This document shows positions 8,449 through 17,920 of a stretch of 64,000 nucleotides of DNA, one piece after another. The notes beneath the pieces are model-generated. The model was not told the DNA's origin. It saw nothing but the letters and a program-made list of their open reading frames with translations, and ran no database searches. The translations under genes were made by a program, and so were the position numbers. Source of the DNA: Streptomyces rishiriensis (GTDB lineage Bacteria; Actinomycetota; Actinomycetes; Streptomycetales; Streptomycetaceae); contig NZ_BEWA01000027.1 of assembly GCF_003112535.1 (NCBI RefSeq), forward strand, positions 28,150-92,149, in the 5' to 3' direction. Numbering within the stretch: the stretch's first letter is position 1; every line of letters starts with the position of its first letter.

Positions 8449-9492
8449 ATGACCTCCCCCCAGTCCCTCGCGGTCGGCCTCATCGGCGCCGGACGCATGG
8501 GCTCCTTCCACGCCGAGACCCTGGCCCGCCGCCTCCCCGGGGTACGGCTGGCCGCCATTGCCGATCCCGCACCCGGGGCCGCGAAGGCTCTGGCCGATCG
8601 TCTCGGCTGCCCCAAGACGTACACGGAGATCGGTGACCTGCTCGACGACCCCGAGATCGAGGCGGTCGTGATCGTCACGCCCGCCCGTACCCACGCCGGA
8701 CTCATCGAGGCCGCAGCACGCGCCGGCAAGTCGGTCTTCTGCGAGAAGCCGATGGCCGTCACCCTCGACGAAGCCGACCGCGCCATCAACGCCGCACATG
8801 AGGCGGGCGTGGTGCTCCAGGTGGGCTTCAACCGCCGCTTCGACGTCGGCTTCCGCGCCGCCCACGAGAAGATCACCGCCGGTGACATCGGTACCCCGCA
8901 GCTGCTGCGTTCCCTCACCCGGGACCCCAACCTGCACGACCCGTCGCGCATCCCGCCATGGACGATCTTCCTGGAGACGCTCATCCACGACTTCGACGTC
9001 CTGCGCTACCTCAACCCCGGCTCAGAGCCCGTCGAGGTCTTCGCCATGGCCGACGCCCTGGTCCGGCCCGACTTCAAGGAACACGGACTGCTCGACACGG
9101 CCGTGGTGACGATCCGCTTCGACAACGGCGCCATCGCCACGGCGGAGGCCAACTTCCAGGCGGTGTACGGCTATGACGTCCGCGGTGAGGTCAAGGGCTC
9201 GACCGGCATGCTCACCCTGGGTGACCTGCGCAGCAGCCACCTCACGTCCTACGGTGTGGCCGGCGCTGCCGCCGAGTGCGTCAGCTACGACCAGGATCTC
9301 TTCCACGCGGCCTACGTTGCCGAACTGGCCGAGTTCACCGACAGCGTCCGGGACAAGCGTGCTCCGTCGGTGACCGGCGAGGACGCTCGGGCCGCGCTGG
9401 GCATCGCCCTCGCCTCGATCGGTTCGATCGCCACGGGCGGTGCGGTCAGCGTGGGTGACGTCAGGGAGAGCCCGGTGACAGTGCGGCCGTAG
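8449..9492 (+). CDS. iolG: inositol 2-dehydrogenase (Gfo/Idh/MocA family)
   Basis: NAD-dependent dehydrogenase oxidising myo-inositol to scyllo-inosose, the entry step. At 347 aa it has the family layout: a Rossmann motif GAGRMG at 13-18, the CEKPMAV block with the catalytic-site Lys near residue 99, and ETLIHDFDVLRYL, where His and Asp are the conserved active-site residues of the family. The C-terminal half is the usual beta-sheet domain ending GEDARAALGIALASIGS. ATG 8449 follows a GGAG (8438-8441). It lies downstream of the isomerase with no intervening terminator and 172 bases before the LacI gene. Scyllo-inositol or another cyclitol could also be a substrate; the neighbours favour myo-inositol. 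Confidence 0.9.
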   Translation: MTSPQSLAVGLIGAGRMGSFHAETLARRLPGVRLAAIADPAPGAAKALADRLGCPKTYTEIGDLLDDPEIEAVVIVTPARTHAGLIEAAARAGKSVFCEKPMAVTLDEADRAINAAHEAGVVLQVGFNRRFDVGFRAAHEKITAGDIGTPQLLRSLTRDPNLHDPSRIPPWTIFLETLIHDFDVLRYLNPGSEPVEVFAMADALVRPDFKEHGLLDTAVVTIRFDNGAIATAEANFQAVYGYDVRGEVKGSTGMLTLGDLRSSHLTSYGVAGAAAECVSYDQDLFHAAYVAELAEFTDSVRDKRAPSVTGEDARAALGIALASIGSIATGGAVSVGDVRESPVTVRP

Positions 9493-9610
9493 CACCGAGC
9501 ACACGACGCCGACTCGGCGGCGCCTTCTCCAGCCCGAGCGGCCGCCGCCAGGGTCGTACCTCTCACGTCACCGTGCCGTTGCCGAGCCCCCTCCTGAAGC
9601 AACGCCCACA

Positions 9611-9626
9611 TGGAACGTTCTACAAT
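9611..9626 (+). promoter_or_regulatory. operator overlapping the -10 box of the LacI gene
   Basis: TGGAACGTTCTA (9611-9622) is an 11/12 match to the palindrome at 7525. Its right end overlaps TACAAT (9621-9626), a good actinobacterial -10 hexamer. A repressor bound here would block its own promoter, so autoregulation is likely. No strong -35 was seen 17 bases upstream. Confidence 0.65.
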
Positions 9627-9664
9627 CGGTCCCCAGCAGACGAGACCGACCAGGAGAGGACAGG

Positions 9665-10705
9665 ATGCCTGCGACCCCGGCGGTCCCGGACGGGAAGCGG
9701 CCGACGCTCGCCGACCTGGCGACGCGGGCAGGCGTGTCCACCGCGCTGGCCTCCATCGTGATGCGCGGGGCGAAGGGGGCCAGCGCCGCCACCCGCGAGC
9801 GTGTCCTGGAGGCCGCGCGGGAGATCGGCTACCGCCCGGACGCCCGGGCGAGACTGCTGCGCAGCCACCGCTCCCACCTGCTCGGCGTGCAGTTCGGCCT
9901 CCAACATCCCTTCCACGCCGACCTGGTGGAGGGCATCTACGCCACCGCCGAACCAGCCGGATACCAGATCGCGCTGAGCGCCGTGACCGCCGAACGGGGT
10001 GAGCAGCGCGCCGTCGAAACCCTGCTCGACGACCGCTGCGAGGCGCTGATCCTGCTCGGCCCACAGGCCCCCGCCTCACGGCTGACGGAGCTCGCCGGGC
10101 AATTGCCGGTCGTCTCTGTGGCCCGCCACCTGCGGCCACCCGTCCCCGGCCTGGAGGTCGTACGGACCGCCGACGACAAGGGCGCCCGCCAGGCAGTCGA
10201 CCACCTCGTGGCGCTGGGCCACCGTGCCATCGCCCACATCGACGGCGGCAAGGCACCCGGCGCAGCCGACCGGCGACGCGGCTACCGCACCGCCATGAGC
10301 CGCCACGGTCTCACCGAGCACATCCGCGTCGTGCCCGGGGGCCTCACCGAGGCAGAGGGCGCCGAGGCCGCCCAGGTTCTCGCCGCTTCCCAACCGCGCC
10401 CCACCGCGGTCCTCGCCTTCAACGACCGCTGCGCGACCGGTGTCCTCGATGTCTTCCTCCGCAGCGGCATTCCCGTCCCCGGCGCCATCTCCGTCGTCGG
10501 CTTCGACGACAGCCATCTGGCCCGCCTGGCCCATATCGACCTCACCACCGTCGGGCAGGACATCCCCCGCCTCGCCCACCTCGCCGTGGACCGGGCCATC
10601 GCACGCCTGGACGGTCGCGACACCGGTACCGGGGAACAGGTGGTCGCTCCACACCTCGTGGTCCGGGGGACGACGGCCCCGCCCTCTACCGCACCGGCCA
10701 CCTGA
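9665..10705 (+). CDS. LacI-family transcriptional regulator of the iol genes
   Basis: A 346-aa LacI/GalR repressor. The N-terminal helix-turn-helix is clear (TLADLATRAGVSTALASIV at about 14-32, then the ATRERVLEAAREIGYRPDARARLLR hinge). It is followed by a periplasmic-binding-protein-like effector domain with GVQFGLQHPFHADLVEGI, the DRRRGYRTAM block, FNDRCATGVLD and GFDDSHLARLAHIDLTTV. ATG 9665 starts 39 bases after the -10 box. Matching palindromes at 9611 and 7525 make it the obvious controller of itself and of the isomerase-iolG unit. An inositol-derived inducer is probable but cannot be read from sequence. Control of the iolC-iolE unit may depend on sites left of the window. Confidence 0.88.
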   Translation: MPATPAVPDGKRPTLADLATRAGVSTALASIVMRGAKGASAATRERVLEAAREIGYRPDARARLLRSHRSHLLGVQFGLQHPFHADLVEGIYATAEPAGYQIALSAVTAERGEQRAVETLLDDRCEALILLGPQAPASRLTELAGQLPVVSVARHLRPPVPGLEVVRTADDKGARQAVDHLVALGHRAIAHIDGGKAPGAADRRRGYRTAMSRHGLTEHIRVVPGGLTEAEGAEAAQVLAASQPRPTAVLAFNDRCATGVLDVFLRSGIPVPGAISVVGFDDSHLARLAHIDLTTVGQDIPRLAHLAVDRAIARLDGRDTGTGEQVVAPHLVVRGTTAPPSTAPAT

Positions 10706-10764
10706 GCGTCGTCTGGGTCATCCTCGCACCGCACACAGTCCCACGCGCCTCCAATACCTGAGGA

Positions 10765-11050
10765 ATGGGGTACAACGGCGAACTCGGCGACTTTCTCCGC
10801 TCCCGTCGCCCCCTCCTCACCCCGAACACCGCCGGACTGCCACCGGGCGCGGGGCGCGCCGGGTGCCCAAGCCGTGAGGAGGTCGCGCCCCTGGCGTGTG
10901 TCACCACCCGCTACACCCGCCTGGAGCAGGGCCGCCACCCGCACCTCTCCGAAGCCGTCCCTCCGTCCCCCACGCCCTGCGTCTCGACGACGAACGCGGC
11001 TACCTCTTCGCCCTCACCCGCCCCGCGTCCCACCGCCCCGTAGCGCCGAC
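10765..11050 (+). pseudogene. remnant of an MmyB-type helix-turn-helix regulator
   Basis: The frame starting M-G-Y-N-G-E-L-G-D-F-L-R-S-R-R at 10765 matches the N-terminus of XRE/MmyB-like regulators, with REEVAPLACVTTRYTRLEQG where the family has REEVAQLAGVS.YYTRLEQG. After LSEAVP the homology jumps frame to ALRLDDERGYLFALTRPASH and then ends. The C-terminal MmyB ligand domain is missing. At least one frameshift and a truncation make it non-functional. It sits between the LacI gene and the transposase remnant and marks the left edge of the decayed zone. Confidence 0.7.
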
Positions 11051-11283
11051 GCACGCCCCGAGCGGAGCGGACCCGGTCCGCGGCCCGCCAGAGGCTGGAG
11101 TTCACCGCGCTTCGAGGCATTCCCGGTGACCAGGTGCGTGCTCGGCGGACGCGGCACGGAGCAAGAAGTGCCCTACACAGTCATCGCAGACACTCCCCAC
11201 GTCGCCTTCCGGCTGGCCCAGTCGCACCTAGGGACTTTCGTTTGGATCATCGTGCGGACCAAAGAAAGATGCCTGCGATGTAG

Positions 11284-12123
11284 AGCGATTGCTATCTGCG
11301 GGGGCTGATGCTGGACGGCCGGCGCAAGTCGATCCAGCCGATGGCGCAGCGGCTGCCGGACGGGAACATGCAGGCCCTGCAGCAGTTCGTCAACCAGTCG
11401 CCGTGGCAGTGGACGCCGGTGCGGCGGCGGATCGCCGAGCGGCTGGTCCAGGTCGTCAAGCCCGAGGTGTGGGTCATCGACGACGTCGCGTTTCCCAAGT
11501 GCGGGCAGGCGTCGGTGGGGGTGGCCCGGCAGTACTGCGGGGCACTGGGGAAGCGGGCCACCTGCCAGGTCGCCGTCAGTGTGCATGCGGCCACGGATAC
11601 CGCCTCCTGCCCACTGGAATGGGAATTGTTCCTACCCGAGGAACGGGCGCACGACACCCGTCGTCGCACGGCTGCGGGCGTGCCCGATGAGGTGGGGCAT
11701 GTGCCCAAGCCCCGCCTGACCCTGGGGCTGCTGGAGAGGCTGGCGGGTTGGCTTCCGTCGGTGCCGGTGATTGTGGCCGACTGCGGATACGGCCGCATGT
11801 CTGCTTCCGCCTGGTCCTGGAGGAACGCGGCTGGTCCTACATCGTCGCTGTCGAGCCCAAGGAGATCGCCCGCCCGGCCGGTGCCAAGCCGGAGCTGCCG
11901 CCCTACCAGGGACGGGGCCCGCCCACGTTGCCGCGCTATCGCGAGCCGGCCCGCCCCCTGCACCAACGGATCGATGCGCACACCCGCTTCGAGGACGTCA
12001 CCTGGCAAAAGGGCAGCAGGGCTCAGTCATCCACCGCCCTCGAGTCCGCGAACGGCATCTCCAAGATCCCCGCCAGAACGGCCGCTGCCGATGGTGTACG
12101 CCCACGGGCACACAGAAGTGTGA
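11284..12123 (+). mobile_element. IS701-family transposase remnant
   Basis: The DDE-type IS701 transposase core is readable: YLRGLMLDGRRKSIQPMA, PEVWVIDDVAFPKCG, GVARQYCGALGKRATCQVAV and, after a shift near 11795, FRLVLEERGWSYIVAVEPKE. The second frame then runs through TRFEDVTWQKGS before similarity is lost near 12030. The N-terminus lacks a start, the middle is frameshifted and no terminal inverted repeats were found. It is a dead fragment that records past insertion at the edge of the defence island. Confidence 0.8.
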
Positions 12124-12317
12124 CCGGGCTCGCTAGTTGGCACCAGGTCACGTTCACGACCTGCACTGATGCCAAGTAGCTTCAGTGGCCGGAGTCGCAG
12201 AATCAGCGAAATAGTTGGCACTTTGGTACAGCACAGGTTATGAGGCGTTTGTGCCCATAGCGGGGCCAGAGATCTTCGGCGGCGACAGCGGCCCGGCTGT
12301 TGGAGTGAGGGGCGCTG

Positions 12318-12667
12318 GTGAAGGGGAAGCCGCTCGCCGAGTCCCGCATCGTGATCGGCGCCGCCCGCACAGTCCAAGGGGACGCGTACGCGCGCAGCCG
12401 GAGAAGTGGCGCCTCACGGATATCCCCGTGGACACTGCCAACCGTCTCCAGGGCCGTGAGTTCGACATCGCCCTCGTCTGGCACCCGCTCTCCGGCCGCC
12501 AGGCCGCCTCCGCCTTCCATCTGGAGACCGGCCGCCTGTGCGTCCTGCTCTCCCGCCGCTCTTTCGCCTGCATCGTCGTGGACCGCACCGGCATCACAGA
12601 CCTCTTGGACCGGCATCCCCGCAGCAGCCCGGTCTACCTCGACGTGCCTCCGAAGCCTGAGCGGTGG
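12318..12667 (+). pseudogene. C-terminal fragment of a superfamily 1 (AAA_12-type) helicase
   Basis: Two frames together give the end of a superfamily 1 helicase. SRIVIGAARTVQGDAYA is in the frame of 12318. After a shift near 12395, DTANRLQGREFDIALVWHP (motif V) and GRLCVLLSRRSFACIVV (motif VI) follow, ending ITDLLDRHP...YLDVPPKPE. All motifs upstream of V, including Walker A and B, are absent. Such helicases are common in actinobacterial accessory islands. It abuts the Argonaute-like remnant without spacing, which may reflect a deletion joining two genes or original adjacency. Assignment rests on remembered motifs; a profile search would settle it. Confidence 0.6.
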
Positions 12668-12686
12668 TGCGGCGTCACCAAGGACG

Positions 12687-13330
12687 AGCCCTTTCTCCGG
12701 TTTCAATACCGACTCCCCCTTCAGCAGGGAACTCGTCTTCGACGACGCTCTCGTCCGCGAGATCTCCGAACACCAACTGCGCCGCCTGGCACGCGCCGAC
12801 ATCGCCTCCGCCACAACCGAGGCGGTCAATATCTACGCCGACGCCGCCCGGTCGCTGGCCGAGACGGGGCGCTGCCGGGTCGTGATCTGTGCCCGCCCCG
12901 AGGAACTCAACGACCGTGAAGACCACCCACCGTCATCGGAAAGCCCGGCCGAACACGACGAAGAGCAAATTGAGCGCAACGGCAGAGGGGACTTTCATGA
13001 TCTGCTCAAAGGAGCCGCGCTCACGCTGTCAGCGCCACTGCAACTGATGCGCAAGGAGACGTGGACCGGGATCCCGGCCAGGAGCAGCGGGCAAGCCGTC
13101 CGGCCTCTGCAGGACGAGGCCACCAGAGCCTGGAATGTCCACACTGCCCTGTATTACAAAGCCGGCGGGACACCCTGCGCATGCCACGTCACAGCTCCGA
13201 CCGGGCCACCTGCTACTGCTTGCGAGTGGGGCAAGTCTCCCTCGCTGCTGTCGATTGTGGGTGACCTGGGGCCGGTCTCCACGGCAACGCGTCGCACAGG
13301 GCTGCGCCTGCGGTCCAAGCAGCAGTTGAC
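12687..13330 (+). pseudogene. decayed prokaryotic Argonaute (MID region to start of PIWI)
   Basis: One open frame from about 12687 reads like the MID domain of a prokaryotic Argonaute. It shows SGFNTDSPFSRELVFDD, the CRVVICARPEEL strand, the DLLKGAALTLSAPLQLMRK helix-loop, then the domain-joining ATRAWNVHTALYYKAGG (YYKAGG at about 13152-13169). At that point the frame slips: RMPRHSSDRATCY continues in another frame, and a third frame carries degraded sequence to about 13330. The catalytic PIWI tetrad region is absent. This is a truncated, frameshifted gene and cannot encode a working nuclease. The call is from motif memory, without a database search; a Piwi-related protein of another class is the main alternative. 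Confidence 0.55.
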
Positions 13331-13505
13331 CCACCCAGAACATCGACCGAACCCGACCGAAACAGACGCAATCTGACGCACCATTGACCACTTTGAGCCA
13401 AGTAGCCGCCCCCGTCCCTTCGGTGCCAGATACTGCATTGACTCACGGTGGCCTAAGGCATGTGCCGCTTCGTGAGCCGGGGGTGGGACCGATGTCGGGA
13501 GTGCG

Positions 13506-15509
13506 ATGCAGCTGACCCATGCCAAGGTGATCAATTTCCGCGCTCTGGACAAGGCGGATGTGCGGATTGATCAGAAGACCACGCTCATCGTGGGACGCAA
13601 CAACAGCGGCAAGACATCGTTCGTCAACCTTTTCGAGAAGTTCTTCGGCGACGACGACACTCAGTTCATGCTGGAGGATTTCTCCACCTGCCGCATCGCC
13701 GACATCGAGCAGGCGCTTCAGATCTTCGGCGAGGCGAACGGGCACGCGGCGCAGGGCGATCAGGAGACGCGTGAGAGCCTGCTGGCCAAGGCATACGAGC
13801 TCGTGCCGTCCATCCGGCTGGGACTCACGATCGAGTATGACGAGGACGATGACCTCGCCCCGTTGACGGACGTGATCCTGGACCTCGACGACTCCTGCTT
13901 CACGGTCCAGATCGAAGCCGCCCTGGAGGCGGCACGGCCGCACGACTTCCTCAAGGACTTCTGGACAGCGAGCCAGAGGCAGAAGTTCGACCCCATCAAG
14001 TGGCTACGCAAGAATTTCACGGAGCACTTCGCCCCCATTTATCGAGCGGTAAGCCCGGTCGACGAGAAGGTGACGAAGGGGATCACGCGCACTGCCGCAC
14101 AGGCGATCGTCTCCGTCAAGTTCGTCTACGCGCAGACTAAGGTCGACGACACCCCTGGCGACAAGGCCCGCACGCTGTCCAAGACGTTCGAGACCTATTA
14201 CAAGGTCAAGAGCGGAGCCGAGGGCCGTCACCAGAGTATCGAGCAGATCGAGGACGCCCTGACGGCCGCATCGCTGGAACTCGACACCAGCTACGAATCG
14301 CTGTTCGACCCGGTCTTCGAAGATCTGCGCAGTTTCGGGGTAGGAACCATCACGCCGGTCGAAAAGCCCCGCATCGTGTCCCTCATGGAGGGGTCGGGCA
14401 TCCTCAGAGGCAGTACACGGCTCCAGTACCCGTCCGGAGATGACGGCTTCCACCTTCCCGAGGGCCACAACGGGCTCGGCTACAGCAAGCTGATCTTCAC
14501 CATCCTGCAGGTCATCAGCTTTCACCAGGCTTACGAACGTGCTGCTCCGAAGCCGGCGCTGCAAGTGCTGTTCATCGAGGAGCCGGAAGCCCACTTGCAT
14601 CCCCAGATGCAGGAGGTCTTCATCAAGAACATCCAGGACTTCATCAAGCGCAAGGCGCCGTGGAAGGTGCAGGTGGTCATCACCACGCACTCGTCCCACA
14701 TCGTCGCAAGCGGCGGATTCCACACGGTGCGGTACTTCGATCGCTCCGAGCCCGACGGCAAGGTCAAGGACCTCTCCACCTTCCAGGCGAAAGTCAAGGC
14801 AACCCCGCACGGCGACGAGACACTGCGATTCCTGCGCCAGTGCATGGTCCTGCACCGGTGCGACATGTTCTTCGCCGACAAGGTAATCCTGATCGAAGGC
14901 ACCGCGGAGCGGCTGCTGCTGCCCGAGATGGTCCGCCGGTGTGCCGATGGGCTCCTACACCAGTACGTGTCGGTCATCGAGGTCGGTGACGCCTACGCGG
15001 TCCGGTTCCAGGCGCTGCTGGAGTTCCTCAACGTGAAGACCCTGGTCATCACCGACATCGACTCCGTCAGTCCCCAGGATCAGAAGGCGTGCCCGCCGAG
15101 CACCGATCTGGCGGTCACCTCGAACTCCACGCTCAAGAACTGGCTCCCGGGTCAATCCAGCATCACGAAGCTCCTCGCCGCCGCTCCGGCTGACAAGGAG
15201 CATGGCCACGTGCGCGTGGCCTATCAGGTCCCGGAGAAGGAGGCGGGCGTCTGCGCGCGGAGTTTCGAGGACGCCTTCATCATCGCCAACTCAGCCGTCC
15301 TCGCCCAAGACCTCAGACATCTGGAGCTGAAGAGAGCCTTCGTGTCGGAAGTCGGGGCCGACCCCACCGCTGAGGACATCGAAGCCGCCGCGTTCGCCAT
15401 CGCCAAACGGCTCTCCAAGCACAAGACCGACTTCGCCTTCGACGTCATGCTCCTGGAGGACTGGGCAGTCCCCCGCTACATCGCCGAAGGACTTCAGTGG
15501 CTCGCCTGA
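13506..15509 (+). CDS. gajA: Gabija-type OLD-family ATPase/TOPRIM nuclease GajA
   Basis: A 667-aa overcoming-lysogenisation-defect (OLD) protein. The N-terminal ABC-type ATPase domain has Walker A GRNNSGKT at 30-37, Walker B in LFIEEPEAHLHP near 355-366 and the H-loop ITTHSSHIV near 395. The C-terminal TOPRIM nuclease domain starts at VILIEGTAERLLLP near 460 (catalytic Glu) and has the acidic pair in VITDIDS near 512; SFEDAFI near 590 is also typical. Class 2 OLD proteins followed by a UvrD-like helicase form the Gabija anti-phage system, in which GajA cuts DNA when nucleotide levels fall (established for Bacillus). ATG 13506 follows GGGAG at 13497-13501. GajA is usually nearer 580 aa, so this is a long variant. 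It overlaps gajB by 13 bases, so translation is coupled. Confidence 0.88.
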   Translation: MQLTHAKVINFRALDKADVRIDQKTTLIVGRNNSGKTSFVNLFEKFFGDDDTQFMLEDFSTCRIADIEQALQIFGEANGHAAQGDQETRESLLAKAYELVPSIRLGLTIEYDEDDDLAPLTDVILDLDDSCFTVQIEAALEAARPHDFLKDFWTASQRQKFDPIKWLRKNFTEHFAPIYRAVSPVDEKVTKGITRTAAQAIVSVKFVYAQTKVDDTPGDKARTLSKTFETYYKVKSGAEGRHQSIEQIEDALTAASLELDTSYESLFDPVFEDLRSFGVGTITPVEKPRIVSLMEGSGILRGSTRLQYPSGDDGFHLPEGHNGLGYSKLIFTILQVISFHQAYERAAPKPALQVLFIEEPEAHLHPQMQEVFIKNIQDFIKRKAPWKVQVVITTHSSHIVASGGFHTVRYFDRSEPDGKVKDLSTFQAKVKATPHGDETLRFLRQCMVLHRCDMFFADKVILIEGTAERLLLPEMVRRCADGLLHQYVSVIEVGDAYAVRFQALLEFLNVKTLVITDIDSVSPQDQKACPPSTDLAVTSNSTLKNWLPGQSSITKLLAAAPADKEHGHVRVAYQVPEKEAGVCARSFEDAFIIANSAVLAQDLRHLELKRAFVSEVGADPTAEDIEAAAFAIAKRLSKHKTDFAFDVMLLEDWAVPRYIAEGLQWLA

Positions 15510-17131
15510 ACACCCTCGAAGCCGTGATCGAAGAACTAGACGCCCGGCGCAGTTTTCTCGTCGAAGCAGGGGCAGGCGCCGGCAAGACGACCGACCTCGT
15601 CCGCGCTCTTCAGCACCTCCTCAGCAACCGGCGCACGGAGCTGGAAGCGAAGGGCCGGCGGATCGCCTGCATCACGTACACGAACGTCGCCAAGAAGAAG
15701 ATTCTCGAACGCATCTCGGCGGATCCACTCGTCACTGTCGGCACCATCCACGAGTTCCTCTGGAGCGTCGTCCAGGACTACCCGCGTGAGCTCTGGCAGC
15801 AGATCCTCGACTACAACAAGGACCTGCGCAATCCAGAAGACCTCGATGAGGTGACCACTCCCCCGGTGATCGAGTACTCCGACCGCGGGCGGAAACTGAG
15901 CGAGGGCCGCATTTCCCACGACGATGTCATCGCTCTGTCCCTGCGGCTCGTCGCCGCCCACCCCAAGCTCATACGCATCATCACCAGCAAGTACCCCGTC
16001 ATCTTCGTCGACGAGTACCAGGACACCTCGCCCAAGACAATCGAACTTCTGCTGGATTACTTGGCGGGAGCGGGCAAAGAGCCCTGCGTGATCGGCCTCT
16101 TCGGCGACTCGATGCAGAAGATCTACCGATCCGGCGTCGGCGCAGTCCGCCATGACAGGCTCACGCCCATCACCAAACTCCAGAACTACCGGTGTTCGCG
16201 CCCCGTAGTCGACGTTCTCAACAAGATGCGGCCCGAACTCCGCCAGGAGGCCTGCGGCGAGCAGCAGGAGGGCGAAGTGCACCTCTTCCTCAACACCGAC
16301 GCGCCACCCGGCCCACCTCGGTTGGCTGCCGCAAGAGCCACCCTCGCGAGCAAGGGCTGGTCACCCGAGAACTCCAAGTACCTCCTGCTCACCCACCGAG
16401 GCATCGCAGGCACACTGGAATACGCCAACCTGCTGGATCAGTACCGGCAGCTCGGCAGTCACGGCCCGGACGACCTCATGGCTCGCAACGAGCCCTACAT
16501 CCAGTACCTGACGCAGATCGAGGCACTGTCCACGGCGTACCACGCCAGGGACTTCGTGGAACTGACCAGCCTGTTGGCCCAGGGAAAGAGACGGATCACC
16601 CAGCACGCCGACAAGCGGATCGTCAGCGAAGCCATCCGCAAGCTCGACGCGGTGCGCACGACCGGGACCGTCGGCGACGTTCTGGACCTTATGGCCGGCA
16701 GTCCTCTGCTCACCGTGCCAGGAAAGGTGAGAGACCGCGAACGCCGCAGAACCGCCACCGGTCTCGACGAGCGACAGCAGCGGCAAGCAGACTTCTCCAA
16801 CAGCCTCCGCGGCGTCCCCTACAGGGAAGTCATCAGCGTCACCCAATTCATCGACGAACTCACCCCCTTCTCCACCCAACACGGCGTCAAGGGAGATGAG
16901 TTCGAGAACGTCGTCGTTGTGATCGACGACTCCGCCTGGACCATGTACAGCATCGGCAAGATGCTGGCCGGCACCGACAAACCCGACCGTACCCAACGGT
17001 CACGCAACCTCTTCTACGTCTGCTGTTCGCGAGCCCGCCGTGGCCTGGCCGTGGTCTTCACTAACGACCTCCCGGACGGGGCAGAAACAACAGCTCGCGA
17101 CTGGTTCGCTTCGGGCAACGTCCATCCATGA
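15497..17131 (+). CDS. gajB: Gabija-type UvrD-like helicase GajB
   Basis: A 544-aa superfamily 1A helicase. Walker A is AGAGAGKTT at 24-32, motif Ia is ACITYTNVAKKKI, motif II is FVDEYQDTS near 169-177, the GLFGDSMQKIY block is motif III, NYRCSRPVVDVL is motif IV, HGVKGDEFENVVVVI is motif V and NLFYVCCSRARRGL is motif VI. All core motifs are intact. GTG 15497 lies inside the end of gajA and has GAAGGA upstream (15485-15490). In Gabija, GajB senses or processes DNA ends and works with the GajA complex; this role is taken from the family. It is slightly longer than the typical 490-500 aa. No further gene of the unit follows: the next sequence is the HNH remnant. Confidence 0.87.
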   Translation: MARLNTLEAVIEELDARRSFLVEAGAGAGKTTDLVRALQHLLSNRRTELEAKGRRIACITYTNVAKKKILERISADPLVTVGTIHEFLWSVVQDYPRELWQQILDYNKDLRNPEDLDEVTTPPVIEYSDRGRKLSEGRISHDDVIALSLRLVAAHPKLIRIITSKYPVIFVDEYQDTSPKTIELLLDYLAGAGKEPCVIGLFGDSMQKIYRSGVGAVRHDRLTPITKLQNYRCSRPVVDVLNKMRPELRQEACGEQQEGEVHLFLNTDAPPGPPRLAAARATLASKGWSPENSKYLLLTHRGIAGTLEYANLLDQYRQLGSHGPDDLMARNEPYIQYLTQIEALSTAYHARDFVELTSLLAQGKRRITQHADKRIVSEAIRKLDAVRTTGTVGDVLDLMAGSPLLTVPGKVRDRERRRTATGLDERQQRQADFSNSLRGVPYREVISVTQFIDELTPFSTQHGVKGDEFENVVVVIDDSAWTMYSIGKMLAGTDKPDRTQRSRNLFYVCCSRARRGLAVVFTNDLPDGAETTARDWFASGNVHP

Positions 17132-17334
17132 GCCGTACCCAGACCAGGAACCGCCCCTCGCATGCCGCTGGCATACTGCGTTCAGCTCGCTCTGACCTTC
17201 CCCCCGGCAGCGTCACCGCGCAGCCGCGTTCGGGCCGCAGAGCAGTCTCGCTCCTCGGAGAGCCGACACCGATCCGGCTTTCAGCCGAGCATCGGCTGTC
17301 CTGGTTGAACGACGGGGACGTCCTCGCGAGGTTG

Positions 17335-17793
17335 AGGACAAGCGCTACATCCGGCCCCCGACCCTGTACTGGCCGTGGCTGGGGGCCGTCAGCTCAACGC
17401 CATGCATCCTTTCGCGCCGCGAGCCTGCCTAATCCGTCTGGCCGCGGCACCGTTCCGGCGCACCTTTTTTGCCTACCAGCTCGCTTATGGGGTGATAGCC
17501 CGATCCGGCTGATCATCCGCCAAAGACCCCGTCCCGTGCCATACCTGCGACTTCCATGGCTGCGCCAACCCCGCCCACCTTAGGCTCGGCCCCACGCGCC
17601 GAGAACCGAGCCGAGTGGAGGCTTCGACGAGGCGATCCCCACGGTCCGCTCGCGGATACGCGCGGGGCGGCCGCCGTACGCGCGCTGTTGCACACGTCAT
17701 TCGTGCCGGCCGCGATCCGGTGAATCCCCCGAGGCGATCGAGAAGCGCATCAGCTCCGCTGAGGAAGCAGGGCTCCCACTCACCCTCTGGTGA
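17335..17793 (+). pseudogene. decayed HNH endonuclease
   Basis: Fragments in all three forward frames line up, in order, with a Streptomyces-type HNH protein: YWPWLGAVSS (about 17365), FAYQLAYGVIA (about 17475), RLIIRQRP, then the HNH core CHTCDFHGCANPAHLRLG (17537-17590), AENRAEW, GPLADTRGAA, TRAVAHVIRAGRDP and finally SPEAIEKRISSAEEAGLP ending T-L-W-TGA at 17791-17793. At least four frame changes are needed. The core Cys/His residues are still legible, so decay is recent. It lies between the Gabija pair and the ABC-3C genes and may have been part of a further defence or homing locus. Confidence 0.7.
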
Positions 17794-17920
17794 CATCCGT
17801 CGCGTCGACGGTGCGATGCGCAACAGGTCACCGGTGCTTGTCAGAGGGGTGTCGGGCGATATGTGCACCGTGTAAGGATCAGTGCCACGTGCATGAGTCC
17901 GGTGAGACCTGGGAGAAGAG

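Noticed and set aside
17128..17583. 151-aa open frame after gajB as a third Gabija gene
   Set aside because: It has no family-like composition and overlaps the HNH remnant in another frame; parts of it (RLIIRQRP) are fragments of that pseudogene.
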